Source: an uncultured Lachnospiraceae bacterium (GTDB taxonomy: Bacteria; Bacillota; Clostridia; Lachnospirales; Lachnospiraceae). Taken from it: a stretch of DNA of 64,000 nt. Positions 25,221 through 34,605 of the stretch are shown piece by piece; position 1 is the stretch's first letter, and every line of letters begins with the position of its first letter. Below the pieces are notes generated by a model. That model had not been told where the DNA came from. It ran no database searches and saw only the letters and a list, made by a program, of their open reading frames with translations. Location of the stretch: the NCBI GenBank assembly GCA_910584685.1, contig CAJUAO010000004.1, positions 1-64,000 of the forward strand, in the 5' to 3' direction. The translations under genes and the position numbers were made by a program.

Positions 25221-26354
25221 TTATTCCTCTGCTTCCTTTTCAATATTTTCCTTTTCTGCGGCTCCTTTATTTGCTTTTGATGATTTTGAGGCGCGTGCTT
25301 TTGGCTCCAACTTGTCATCCGTATCTGAAGCTGATGACGGCTCGTCTGTTTTTTCACCATTTTCAAGATTATAATGCTTTCTTACTGCAGCGTCAATTTC
25401 CTCAAATACGGCAGGATTTTCCTTAAGATACTTTTTAGCGTTATCCCTGCCTTGTCCAATCTTTTCTCCATTGTATGCGTACCATGCTCCGCTCTTATTT
25501 ATTATGCTTAATTCCGCAGCAAGGTCCAAAATATCTCCTTCTCTTGAAATACCCTCCCCAAACATAATATCAAACTCTGCTTCCTTAAATGGAGGGGCTA
25601 TTTTATTTTTAACAACCTTTATTCTGGTCCGGCTTCCAACCACTTCTCCGCCTGCCTTAAGTGTCTCGCATTTTCTTACGTCAAGTCTTATGGACGAATA
25701 AAACTTTAATGCTCTTCCTCCTGTGGTAGTTTCAGGGTTTCCGAACATAACGCCAACCTTTTCACGAAGCTGGTTTATAAATATAACCGTACAATTTGAC
25801 TTGCTGATAACTGCCGTCAGCTTTCTCAATGCCTTAGACATAAGCCTTGCCTGAAGGCCTACCTGCACGTCGCTCATCTCTCCGTCAATCTCTGCCTTTG
25901 GAACAAGGGCAGCTACAGAGTCCACTATAATAATATCTACCGCGCCTGAGCGTACCATTGTTTCCGTAATCTCTAAAGCCTGTTCACCGTAATCCGGCTG
26001 GGAAATATATAAATTATCTATGTCAACACCTATATTTGACGCATATACAGGGTCAAGAGCATGTTCTGCATCAATAAAGCCTGCTATACCTCCTCTTTTC
26101 TGCACCTCTGCTACCATATGCAGCGCAACTGTAGTCTTACCGCTTGATTCAGGACCATATACCTCTATAATACGTCCCTTTGGTATACCTCCAAGTCCAA
26201 GGGCTATGTCAAGGCTTATAGAGCCTGTAGGAATAGTTTCTATATTTATAGTAGCTCCCTTGTCTCCCAGCTTCATTACGGAGCCCTTACCATGCTGCTT
26301 TTCTATCTGCGCTACCGCCGCGTCAAGGGCTTTAAGCTTTTCACTCTTATCCAT
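25221..26354 (-). CDS. recA: Recombinase RecA
   Basis: A 377-residue DNA-strand exchange protein and LexA co-protease. Walker A GPESSGKTT is at about residues 66-74, the DNA-binding loop region MFGNPETTTGGRALKFY near 205 and the conserved NKIAPPFKEAEFDI near 250. The C-terminus carries an extra 30-odd residues rich in Lys, Glu and Ser. Transcribed with recX from a promoter with a LexA-type site. Confidence 0.98.
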   Translation of the reverse strand: MDKSEKLKALDAAVAQIEKQHGKGSVMKLGDKGATINIETIPTGSISLDIALGLGGIPKGRIIEVYGPESSGKTTVALHMVAEVQKRGGIAGFIDAEHALDPVYASNIGVDIDNLYISQPDYGEQALEITETMVRSGAVDIIIVDSVAALVPKAEIDGEMSDVQVGLQARLMSKALRKLTAVISKSNCTVIFINQLREKVGVMFGNPETTTGGRALKFYSSIRLDVRKCETLKAGGEVVGSRTRIKVVKNKIAPPFKEAEFDIMFGEGISREGDILDLAAELSIINKSGAWYAYNGEKIGQGRDNAKKYLKENPAVFEEIDAAVRKHYNLENGEKTDEPSSASDTDDKLEPKARASKSSKANKGAAEKENIEKEAEE

Positions 26355-26461
26355 ATAATATTCACCTATAATTATCTGACCTCAGATATCCTTTCCTTTA
26401 ATATAAATATACACAATAAATATGTATGGTAAAATTAAGCATTCGATGTGAACACTTGTTC

Positions 26462-26475
26462 CGAACGTTCGTTCT
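26462..26475 (-). promoter_or_regulatory. LexA (SOS) box of recA
   Basis: CGAACGTTCGTTCT fits the Gram-positive LexA site (CGAAC-N4-GTTC core). It lies just downstream of the recA -10, where LexA binding would block initiation. Confidence 0.85.
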
Positions 26476-26481
26476 GTAGAT

Positions 26482-26510
26482 ATAGTATTACATTTTTTTC
26501 CTCTTGTCAA
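26482..26510 (-). promoter_or_regulatory. Sigma-A promoter of recA-recX
   Basis: On the minus strand a perfect TTGACA, a 17-base spacer and TACTAT, placing the start point at or within the LexA box and about 115 bases before the recA ATG. Confidence 0.85.
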
Positions 26511-26613
26511 CCACTTTTTACAAAATAAGCCTTTCCGAACAAAAACCTCTGCTAATAAAAAACAAGAAACAGACAACCTGCTGTCCGCTAAGCTATCTGT
26601 CTTAATATTATCA

Positions 26614-27078
26614 CTATTTATTTATACTGTCAATTACGAGCTCAATGGCAGCCCTGGCTGCCTGCTCCCTTATCTGCTGCCTGTCTCCCTTAAAAATATT
26701 CCTGCTTACATACAATTCATTTCCAATGCAGCAGCACAAATATACAAGTCCTACCGGCTTCTCCACTGTTCCTCCGTCAGGCCCCGCTATTCCTGATGAT
26801 ACTATGGTAACGTCAGCTCCTGTCACTTTCATTAATCCCTGCGCCATCTCCCTGACGGTTTCCTCACTGACGGCTCCTGCACTCTCCAATGTAGAATGAC
26901 TTACACCAAGCCTTTTCTCCTTTGATTCATTTGAGTATGTCACAAAGCCTTCCTTAAATACTGACGATGCTCCTGCCGCATTAACTATAGCTCCTGCAAT
27001 AAGTCCTCCCGTACAGGATTCAGCCGTAGATATATACATACCCTTTTTTGCCAGAATTCTTACAAGCTCTTCCTCCAT
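26614..27078 (-). CDS. pncC: CinA C-terminal nicotinamide-nucleotide amidohydrolase
   Basis: A 154-residue protein that is only the C-terminal CinA domain: AESCTGGLIAGAIVNAAGASSVFKEG (written here in part, from residue 19), a SSGIAGPDGGT loop near 96 and the final ARAAIELVIDSI. The enzyme deamidates NMN to nicotinate mononucleotide in pyridine-nucleotide recycling. The N-terminal MoCF domain of full CinA is absent, as in many PncC proteins. Lies between pgsA and recA. Confidence 0.9.
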   Translation of the reverse strand: MEEELVRILAKKGMYISTAESCTGGLIAGAIVNAAGASSVFKEGFVTYSNESKEKRLGVSHSTLESAGAVSEETVREMAQGLMKVTGADVTIVSSGIAGPDGGTVEKPVGLVYLCCCIGNELYVSRNIFKGDRQQIREQAARAAIELVIDSINK

Positions 27079-27145
27079 TTTTCACCTCATAAGCAAGATA
27101 TAATTCAGCCGGTCTAAAAGCTGAAAACAAAAATGAATAATCCTG

Positions 27146-27685
27146 CTATTTATTATTTTCCTTTAAAACAGACTTATTTTTTATCATATAGTCAACAAGT
27201 GAAATAACTGTCAATACCAATGATGCATATATAAGCACCTGTCCTATAACCCTGCATACAAAAAACGGTATATCAAGAATAAGCCAGATAATCATTATCA
27301 TCTGAAACACTGTCTTTACCTTACCCCAGTAGCTGGCTGCTATAACTATGCCATTGTCAGCTGCTATAGTTCTGAAGCCGCTTATTATAAGCTCCCTGCT
27401 TATTATAACCACAACTATCCAGCTCGGTATAACATCTGTAAGGCATATAAGAGATGAACAGACTAACAGCTTGTCTGCCAATGGGTCCATAAATTTCCCA
27501 AAGTTTGTGACAAGATTATATTTTCTGGCAATATGACCATCCATGGCATCTGTTATACTTGCAACTACAAACAGCGCTAACGCAATGTATTTATCTGCGG
27601 TGCCAAAAACCTCCACTTCCATAAACAGCAAAAAAAACGGAATGGTACATACTCTAAGTATTGTTAATTTGTTAGGTAAATTCAT
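27146..27685 (-). CDS. pgsA: CDP-diacylglycerol-glycerol-3-phosphate 3-phosphatidyltransferase
   Basis: A 179-residue membrane enzyme making phosphatidylglycerol phosphate. The complete CDP-alcohol phosphotransferase motif D-x2-DG-x2-AR-x8-G-x3-D-x3-D is present (DAMDGHIAR...FGKFMDPLADK, about residues 45-71), with about five membrane helices. rimO-pgsA-cinA-recA is a common Firmicutes order. Confidence 0.95.
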   Translation of the reverse strand: MNLPNKLTILRVCTIPFFLLFMEVEVFGTADKYIALALFVVASITDAMDGHIARKYNLVTNFGKFMDPLADKLLVCSSLICLTDVIPSWIVVVIISRELIISGFRTIAADNGIVIAASYWGKVKTVFQMIMIIWLILDIPFFVCRVIGQVLIYASLVLTVISLVDYMIKNKSVLKENNK

Positions 27686-27705
27686 TGTAAATTTTCCTTT
27701 CCAAT

Positions 27706-29028
27706 CTATATTTTTTCTCCAATAAGGTCATATCCTGACGCACCTGTAACTCTCACCTGTACTAAATCTCCCGACATAAGCTCTTCATCGGCGCTGATAA
27801 ATATATATCCGTCTACATCCGGCGCATCCATATATGTTCTGCCTGCATATGCATTCTCTTCTGCCACTTTTCCTTCGATAATTGCAACAAATTCTTTTCC
27901 AATCATACTCTCAGACTTATCAAAGGCTATATCCTGCTGTAACTCCATTATCTCGTCACGTCTGTCCCCTTTGACCTCCTCGTCTACCTGCCCGTCAAAG
28001 TCTGCCGCCGCCGTGTTTTCCTCCGGTGAATACGCAAATACTCCAAGCCTGTCAAATTCCATCTCGTCTACAAACTCCATAAGCTCCCTGTGGGCCTCAC
28101 AGGTTTCTCCCGGAAAGCCTGATATTAACGTAGTTCTTAAAATAATGTCAGGTATGCTTTCCCTAAGTTTATGTATTATATCCATAAGCTCTTTCTTGTT
28201 AGTCCTTCTGCCCATTCTTTTAAGTATATAATCATTACAATGCTGTATAGGCATATCAAGATAATGGCATACCTTCTTTTCTTTTTTTATTGTATCTATA
28301 AGCTCGTCATATATCTCCTCGGGATAACAGTATAAAATCCTTATAAAAGATAATCCTTCTATTCTGCACAGCCTTTTTAACAGTAAATGAAGTGATTTTT
28401 CACCATATATATCCTGTCCGTATATGGTAGTTTCCTGCGCCACAAGTATAAGTTCCTTAACTCCGCCCTCCGCAAGCTTCTCCGCCTGCGCAGCAAGCTT
28501 TTCCATAGGAATGCTTCTGTAATGACCTCTTATTTTGGGAATAATACAATAGGTACAGTTTTTATCACAGCCCTCCGCTATTTTTAAATATGCGTAATAT
28601 CCGCCTGTCGTAACTACTCTGTCAGCAGCTACAGAGGGAAGTCTGTCCATATCCATAAACCTTGTAACTGTCTTTCCATCAATAACAGACTTAATCACAT
28701 CTCCTACAGTATCATAGGCAGATGTTCCTATTACCGCATCTACCTCGGGAATTTCCTTTATAATTTCATCCCTATATCTCTGGGCAAGACAGCCTGTAAC
28801 TATAAGGGAACTGCACTTATATCTTTTTTTACATTCAGCCATCTCGCATATGGTGTTTATGCTCTCTTCCTTGGCGTCATTTATAAAGCAGCAGGTGTTT
28901 ACTACTATAATTTCTGCATCAGTCTCGTCGTCAGTAAACTCATATCCCTCTTCCCTTAATATGCCAAGCATTTCCTCCGTATCTGAAAGATTTTTATCAC
29001 ACCCCAAAGATATAAACATTACCTTCAT
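27706..29028 (-). CDS. rimO: Ribosomal protein S12 methylthiotransferase RimO
   Basis: A 440-residue radical-SAM enzyme that methylthiolates Asp of ribosomal protein S12. The N-terminal UPF0004 domain carries three cysteines (SLGCDKN, VNTCCFI, VTGCLAQ), the radical-SAM CDKNCTYC motif is near residue 154, and a C-terminal TRAM domain ends the protein. It begins one base after the rpoZ stop, so the two are likely coupled. Confidence 0.95.
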   Translation of the reverse strand: MKVMFISLGCDKNLSDTEEMLGILREEGYEFTDDETDAEIIVVNTCCFINDAKEESINTICEMAECKKRYKCSSLIVTGCLAQRYRDEIIKEIPEVDAVIGTSAYDTVGDVIKSVIDGKTVTRFMDMDRLPSVAADRVVTTGGYYAYLKIAEGCDKNCTYCIIPKIRGHYRSIPMEKLAAQAEKLAEGGVKELILVAQETTIYGQDIYGEKSLHLLLKRLCRIEGLSFIRILYCYPEEIYDELIDTIKKEKKVCHYLDMPIQHCNDYILKRMGRRTNKKELMDIIHKLRESIPDIILRTTLISGFPGETCEAHRELMEFVDEMEFDRLGVFAYSPEENTAAADFDGQVDEEVKGDRRDEIMELQQDIAFDKSESMIGKEFVAIIEGKVAEENAYAGRTYMDAPDVDGYIFISADEELMSGDLVQVRVTGASGYDLIGEKI

Positions 29029-29029
29029 A

Positions 29030-29437
29030 CTATTCCTCTGTTTTCTCTTCTGACGAATCTTCTTCCTTTACAGCTTTCTCTGTTTCTTCCGCTGCGTCTT
29101 CTTCATCTGCTTTGTCCGCTTCATTTGCGGCTTCCATGGATGCTTTTTCTTTTTCTGCTTCCTTCATTGCTTTCCTCAAAGCTTCCTCCGCCTCCAACGC
29201 CTCGGCTTCCTCTTCGCTTAAAATCTTTATCTTACCCTTATAAAGCTCCTCCACTGCCACAGATAATGGTTTCTTGCCTTTACTCTTAACAAGTGAATCC
29301 TCTCCTGAAACTATCTGTCTTGCCCTCTTTGCAGTTGCAAGGACTATTGAATAACGGCTTTGTACTACAGGCTGTTCTCCTTCTACTACATCACTGTTTA
29401 CTACTTCCATTAAATCTGAATATGACGGGTGTAACAT
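29030..29437 (-). CDS. rpoZ: RNA polymerase omega subunit with long acidic tail
   Basis: A 135-residue protein. The first 80 residues are omega: MLHPSYSDLM, SRYSIVLATAKRARQI (about 27-42), and KPLSVAVEELYKGKI (about 59). The remaining 55 residues are almost only Glu, Ala, Lys and Asp, likely helical and disordered. Omega is usually 60-90 residues, so the tail is an addition. It lies between gmk and rimO, as is common. Confidence 0.92.
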   Translation of the reverse strand: MLHPSYSDLMEVVNSDVVEGEQPVVQSRYSIVLATAKRARQIVSGEDSLVKSKGKKPLSVAVEELYKGKIKILSEEEAEALEAEEALRKAMKEAEKEKASMEAANEADKADEEDAAEETEKAVKEEDSSEEKTEE

Positions 29438-29545
29438 ATTTATTCCTCCATTAATATATATTATTTATAAGTGTAAAAGCATTTGCGCCGGAATAATTAT
29501 CCTGTTTATACGGCAGCCATGCTTGTATAATACCGACGGATAATT

Positions 29546-30163
29546 TTAATTAAAACGGCTTAAATCTTTCTTAATCTCTGCAAGCATGCTGTCATTTCTA
29601 TCTGTTTTCCAACGCTCTGACCTGATAATTCCGTTTAAATCATCAACGCATTTTTCCAAATCATCATTAATCAGTATATAATCATATTTTTTCATATAAT
29701 CGGATTCCTCTGCCGCCCTCTTAAGCCTTGCCTTAATAGTCTCATCATCCTCAGTTCCCCTGCCTCTTAAGCGGTTTTCCAGCTCATCTGCACATGGCGG
29801 GGTAAGAAACACAAGGACTGTCTCAGGCTTTTTTTCCTTTACCTGAAGGGCTCCCTGAAGCTCTATCTCCAATATTACATTTCTTCCCTCATCAAGCTGC
29901 TTTTCAACATACTCCTTAGGTGTTCCGTAATAATTTCCAACGTATTTTGCATACTCTATAAGCTGTCCTTTTTCTATCATATCTTCAAACTGCCCTACAG
30001 TCTTAAAAAAGTATTCTCTTCCGTCCTCCTCGCCGTCTCTAGGCTTTCTTGTGGTGGCCGATATACTCAGACTGTAGCTGTCATATTTTTCCATCAGCCT
30101 TTTCATGACAGTGCCCTTACCTGCGCCCGAAAAGCCTGAAACTATAACTAATACACCTCTCAT
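29546..30163 (-). CDS. gmk: Guanylate kinase
   Basis: A 205-residue kinase converting GMP to GDP. P-loop GFSGAGKGTV (about 9-18), the GMP site SISATTRKPRDGE (about 33) and ILEIELQGA (about 98) are present. Ten bases separate it from yicC. The small remA/DUF370 gene that often lies between yicC and gmk is not here. Confidence 0.97.
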   Translation of the reverse strand: MRGVLVIVSGFSGAGKGTVMKRLMEKYDSYSLSISATTRKPRDGEEDGREYFFKTVGQFEDMIEKGQLIEYAKYVGNYYGTPKEYVEKQLDEGRNVILEIELQGALQVKEKKPETVLVFLTPPCADELENRLRGRGTEDDETIKARLKRAAEESDYMKKYDYILINDDLEKCVDDLNGIIRSERWKTDRNDSMLAEIKKDLSRFN

Positions 30164-30173
30164 ACTTTCACCT

Positions 30174-31061
30174 TTATTCTATATTTTGTATTTGCTCCCT
30201 AATCTTTTCTATCTCGGTTTTAAGTCCGATTGCAAGGTTTGTAACCTTAAGGTCATTTGCCTTTGAAAGAATGGTGTTTGCCTCCCTGTTCATTTCCTGC
30301 GCAACAAAATCAAGCTTTCTGCCTATATCTCCACCTTTTGTTAAATCTTCTCTCATGCTGATAATATGGCTTTTTAATCTGACTGTCTCCTCATCCACGC
30401 ACATTTTGTCAGCAAATAAAATCACCTCTGCCGCAATACGGCTGTCATCAAGCTGTGCATCCTCAAAAATCTCTTTCATCTTATCCTCAAGCTTTTTCCT
30501 GTACTCTACAAGCACCTGTGGCGACCTTTCCTCTACCTTTTCCACCAAAACCATCATTTCCCTAAGTTTTTCATTAAGGTCATTTTTAAGATTTTCACCC
30601 TCGGCTGCCCTTGATGATAAAAAGGCCTTACATGCTCCCTCAAATGCACATTTAAGAAATTTCCACGTTTCCTCCTCGTCCATGACGTCATCCTCCATAG
30701 TGATAACCTCGGGACTTCTTGCAATAAGCGCCGTGTTTATATTATCTGACACGCCTGAAAGAGAAAACCTTTCATTTATTTTCTTAAAGCACCTTACATA
30801 TTCCTCTGCCAATGCCTCATTATACTTTAGATTTGTATCTGCTCCTGACATGTCCTCATACGTAACGTAAATATCTATCTTGCCTCTTTTGGCATATGCT
30901 TTGAGGATATTTCTCATATCATTTTCAAATATACCAAAACGCCTTGGCATTTTAATATTTACATCAAAATATCTGTGGTTTACAGATTTCATCTCTATAG
31001 TAAGCTTATGATTTTTTTCTGTCATTTCGTACCGGCCAAAACCGGTCATGCTGTAAATCAT
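30174..31061 (-). CDS. yicC: YicC family protein
   Basis: A 295-residue protein starting MIYSMTGFGR and ending in the conserved DFVAQEMNREANTI...KTEIEKIREQ region, both hallmarks of YicC/YloC. Members are endoribonucleases or RNA-binding factors linked to stress and RNA turnover. yicC-gmk-rpoZ is a widely conserved operon and is intact here. Confidence 0.92.
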   Translation of the reverse strand: MIYSMTGFGRYEMTEKNHKLTIEMKSVNHRYFDVNIKMPRRFGIFENDMRNILKAYAKRGKIDIYVTYEDMSGADTNLKYNEALAEEYVRCFKKINERFSLSGVSDNINTALIARSPEVITMEDDVMDEEETWKFLKCAFEGACKAFLSSRAAEGENLKNDLNEKLREMMVLVEKVEERSPQVLVEYRKKLEDKMKEIFEDAQLDDSRIAAEVILFADKMCVDEETVRLKSHIISMREDLTKGGDIGRKLDFVAQEMNREANTILSKANDLKVTNLAIGLKTEIEKIREQIQNIE

Positions 31062-31270
31062 AGTTACCTCCCGCTTTCCTTTTTGAGGAATGGTTTATAT
31101 GCCAAAATTAGGCTAAACTATATTATAATGCAACAAAAACTGCTCGTCAACAAAAAAATCAATATTCGTTTTACATAATATAATTTTTCTGCTACAATCT
31201 TATAATAATTAATATGCAGGAGGCTGATTACCATAAGAAGCTGTCGGCTTCCCGCAGAAATGAGGTTAAT

Positions 31271-33031
31271 ATGGCGCTTGACGGTTTAAATATTGCGGCA
31301 CTTGTAAATGAGCTTAAAGAAAAGCTTACTGACGGACGCTTTTTAAAAATTGCCCAGCCGGAGACGGATGAGCTGCAAATAACGATAAAAAAATCAAAGG
31401 AACAATACAGGCTTCTTCTCTCGGCAGATGCATCACTTCCATTAATATATATTACGGAGGGTTCAAAAACCTCTCCTCTTACCGCACCAAACTTTTGTAT
31501 GCTGCTGAGAAAGCATTTATCTAATGCAAAGCTAATAGATGTTTACCAGCCCGGACTTGAGAGGGTAGTTAATTTTACCCTTGAGCATTATAATGAGCTT
31601 GGCGATTTATGCCATAAGTTTCTTATAGTAGAACTGATGGGCAAACATAGCAACATTATTTTTACAGATGCAAGCTATGATAATGGAAATCTTATTCCCG
31701 GCAAAATAATTGACAGCATTAAGCATATTTCTGCTAACGTAAGCTCTGTCAGAGAAGTTCTTCCGGGAAGAGACTACTTTATCCCTGAAACCTCCGAAAA
31801 AGAAAATCCATTAAATGTAAAGCATGAGGATTTCACAAAAAAAATATCCTCTGTTCCCCTATGCTCCCATAAGGCGATATATACCTCCTACACAGGAATA
31901 AGTCCTGTTGCCGCGCAGGAAATATGCTACAGAGCCGGAATTGATTCGGATATTCCAGCCAATGCTCTTACGCCTAAGGAGCTTGACGCGCTTTATAACA
32001 GCTTTTTTGATATAATGAATATTATTATTGGTAAAGCATTTTCTCCTTTAATGATATTAAGCGGAAATACTCCTAAGGATTTTAACTGCTTTACAATGAA
32101 AATTTACAATGATTTGGAAACAAAACATTTTGACTCCATGAGCCTTTTGCTTGAGAGGTTTTACAGTGAGAAAAATCAAATAACCCGTATCCGTCAGAAG
32201 TCTTATGACTTAAGGAAAATCATCACCACCGCCTTAGAAAAGGATTATAAAAAATATGATATTCAGCTAAGGCAGATGAAGGATACAGAAAAACGTGACA
32301 AATTTAAGGTATACGGAGAACTTTTAAACGCCTACGGCTATAGCTGTAAGGATGGGGACAAGGAGCTTAAAGCCCTTAACTACTATACTAATGAAGAAAT
32401 AACCATACCTATGGAGCCAGAGCTTTCAGCAAAGGATAATGCAAAAAAATACTTTGAAAAATATAATAAGCTTAAGCGCACATATGAGGCGCTGAAAGAA
32501 ATAGTTATAGAAACAAACGACTCTATCAATCATCTTGAGTCCCTGCTTAATTCTCTTGACATAGCCGTCACTGAGGATGACTTAAAGGAATTAAAGGAGG
32601 AAATGATACAGTCAGGATATATAAAAAGAAAGGGTACTGATAAAAAATCAAAATATAAAAGCAGGCCTTTTCACTATATATCCTCCGACGGATTTCATAT
32701 GTATGTAGGAAAAAATAATCTTCAAAACGAGGAGCTTACCTTTAAGGTGGCAGGCGGCGGCGACTGGTGGTTTCATTCAAAAACCTTTCCCGGCTCACAT
32801 GTTATTGTTAAGGCTGACGGCAAAAAGCTGCCTGACCGTACATTTGAGGAGGCGGCAAGGCTTGCTGCCTTTTATTCCAAGGGAAAGGAACAGGATAAGG
32901 TAGAAATTGATTATATTGAGAGAAAGCATGTTAAAAAGGTGGCAGGCGCAAAGCCCGGCTTCGTTATTTACCATACAAATTATTCTATGGCTATAAGTCC
33001 TGATATATCAGGCATACAACAGGTTGATTAA
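31271..33031 (+). CDS. rqcH: NFACT protein RqcH (Rqc2 homologue)
   Basis: A 586-residue protein with the N-terminal NFACT-N domain (MALDGLNIAALVNELKEKL...GRFLKIAQP), helix-hairpin and coiled coil (about 280-430), and C-terminal NFACT-R domain (FHYISSDGFHMYVGKNNLQNE is cut here; near residue 480). RqcH recruits tRNA-Ala to stalled 50S subunits and adds Ala tails for degradation; earlier it was called fibronectin-binding protein FbpA. GAGG precedes ATG at 31271; the frame is open 19 codons upstream without a good site. The bidirectional terminator begins at its stop. Confidence 0.9.
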   Translation: MALDGLNIAALVNELKEKLTDGRFLKIAQPETDELQITIKKSKEQYRLLLSADASLPLIYITEGSKTSPLTAPNFCMLLRKHLSNAKLIDVYQPGLERVVNFTLEHYNELGDLCHKFLIVELMGKHSNIIFTDASYDNGNLIPGKIIDSIKHISANVSSVREVLPGRDYFIPETSEKENPLNVKHEDFTKKISSVPLCSHKAIYTSYTGISPVAAQEICYRAGIDSDIPANALTPKELDALYNSFFDIMNIIIGKAFSPLMILSGNTPKDFNCFTMKIYNDLETKHFDSMSLLLERFYSEKNQITRIRQKSYDLRKIITTALEKDYKKYDIQLRQMKDTEKRDKFKVYGELLNAYGYSCKDGDKELKALNYYTNEEITIPMEPELSAKDNAKKYFEKYNKLKRTYEALKEIVIETNDSINHLESLLNSLDIAVTEDDLKELKEEMIQSGYIKRKGTDKKSKYKSRPFHYISSDGFHMYVGKNNLQNEELTFKVAGGGDWWFHSKTFPGSHVIVKADGKKLPDRTFEEAARLAAFYSKGKEQDKVEIDYIERKHVKKVAGAKPGFVIYHTNYSMAISPDISGIQQVD

Positions 33032-33061
33032 AAAAAGCCGGCTTAATAGCCGGCTTTTTTT
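33031..33061. terminator. Bidirectional terminator between rqcH and glgA
   Basis: AAAAAAGCCGGC and GCCGGCTTTTTT form a GC-rich hairpin with A- and T-runs on both sides. It overlaps the rqcH stop and reaches the glgA stop, so both converging genes end there. Confidence 0.92.
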
Positions 33062-34509
33062 TACCATCCAAGCATTTGCCTGTATAAATTTTCATACTCT
33101 CTCGCTGATGTGCTCCAAGAAAAGTCCTTTGTCATGCCTCTGTCCACTATCTTGTTCCACTCACGCTTATTTTCAAAAAATACCTTCTTTGCATAATTTA
33201 TTGTGCCAAGCATCTCATGTGCATTATAATTTGCAAATGAAAAGCCTGTTCCTTTTCCCTCAAATTCATTGTATGGCTCAACAGTATCCTTAAGTCCTCC
33301 TGTTTCCCTGACAATAGGCACAGTACCATACCTAAGGCTCATAAGCTGGCTAAGTCCGCACGGCTCAAACAATGATGGCATAAGGAAAGCATCACATGCC
33401 GCATAAATCTTGTGAGACATTGCCTCAGAATAATATATATTGGCTGAAACTCTTCCGCCATACTTCCACGCATAATGCCTGAACATATTTTCATACCTTT
33501 CCTCACCTGTTCCAAGTATGACAAACTGCGCATTTTCATCACCGCATATCTGGTCCATAACACAGTTTATAAGGTCAAGTCCCTTCTGGTCCGTAAGTCT
33601 TGAAACAAGTCCAAGCATAAACTTCTTTTCATTAACCTCAAGTCCAAGCTCCTGCTGGAGAAGCTTTTTATTCTTTAATTTTTCCTTACGGAAGGTGTCT
33701 ACATTATAATGCTTTTCAATAAACGGGTCTGTCTCCGGATTATACTCGTCATAATCTATACCGTTGACTATACCTCTAAGGCAGTTGCTTCTTGCGTTCA
33801 TCAATCCGTCTAAGCCCTCGCCGTAAAAGGATGTTTTAATCTCCTCCGCATATGTATTGCTGACAGTGGTAACATAGTCCGCATAAACTATTCCGCCCTT
33901 AAGATAATTGCCGTCCTTGCCCTGTCTGAGCTTGTCTATGGTAAAATAAGAATCTGCAAGCCCTGCTATGTCCTTCATGGTCTTTACATCCCATACGCCC
34001 TGGAACTTAAGGTTATGTATAGTCATAATTGATTTTATGCCACGGTAAAACTCTCCCTGTGAAAAACAATCCTTAAGATATACAGGTATAAGTCCTGTCT
34101 GCCAGTCATGGCAGTGTATTATGTCAGGCCTGAAATCAATAACAGGCAGTATGGAAAGGGCTGCCCTTGAGAAAAATGCAAATTTTTCCAAATCATAGCA
34201 GATATCGCCATATGGCTTTGGACCACTGAAATAATATTCATTGTCAATCATGTATATTGTAACTCCGTCATATACGGTCTTAAAAATGCCTACATACTGA
34301 CTCCTCCAATTAAGCTCCATATAAAAGTGCGTTACATACTCAAGGTCTCCAAGCCATTTTTCGTTCATACACTTATACTTAGGGATGATAACCCTGCAGT
34401 CAAATTCGTTCTTATCAAAGCTCTTTGGCAATGAACCTACTACATCTGCAAGTCCTCCTGTCTTAATAAACGGAACTGACTCTGATGCAACAAATAATAT
34501 TTTTTTCAT
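33061..34509 (-). CDS. glgA: Glycogen synthase (ADP-glucose)
   Basis: A 482-residue GT5 glycosyltransferase that elongates alpha-1,4-glucan from ADP-glucose. The substrate motif KTGGLADVVGSLP (about 17-29), HCHDWQTG near 130 and EPCGLSQLM near 378 are all intact. GGAGG precedes the ATG. It stands alone; other glycogen genes are not in the window. Confidence 0.95.
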   Translation of the reverse strand: MKKILFVASESVPFIKTGGLADVVGSLPKSFDKNEFDCRVIIPKYKCMNEKWLGDLEYVTHFYMELNWRSQYVGIFKTVYDGVTIYMIDNEYYFSGPKPYGDICYDLEKFAFFSRAALSILPVIDFRPDIIHCHDWQTGLIPVYLKDCFSQGEFYRGIKSIMTIHNLKFQGVWDVKTMKDIAGLADSYFTIDKLRQGKDGNYLKGGIVYADYVTTVSNTYAEEIKTSFYGEGLDGLMNARSNCLRGIVNGIDYDEYNPETDPFIEKHYNVDTFRKEKLKNKKLLQQELGLEVNEKKFMLGLVSRLTDQKGLDLINCVMDQICGDENAQFVILGTGEERYENMFRHYAWKYGGRVSANIYYSEAMSHKIYAACDAFLMPSLFEPCGLSQLMSLRYGTVPIVRETGGLKDTVEPYNEFEGKGTGFSFANYNAHEMLGTINYAKKVFFENKREWNKIVDRGMTKDFSWSTSAREYENLYRQMLGW

Positions 34510-34605
34510 ACGTTTCCTCCAAACTAAAATTTATAAATCCAATTCCTTTGCTTCAAATATTTATTACCATTTTATCATATATTCGACAATATATAAAGTA
34601 CTTTT

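Noticed and set aside
26579..26613. Weak hairpin after pncC
   Set aside because: Only about five paired bases with a long loop; not convincing as a terminator.
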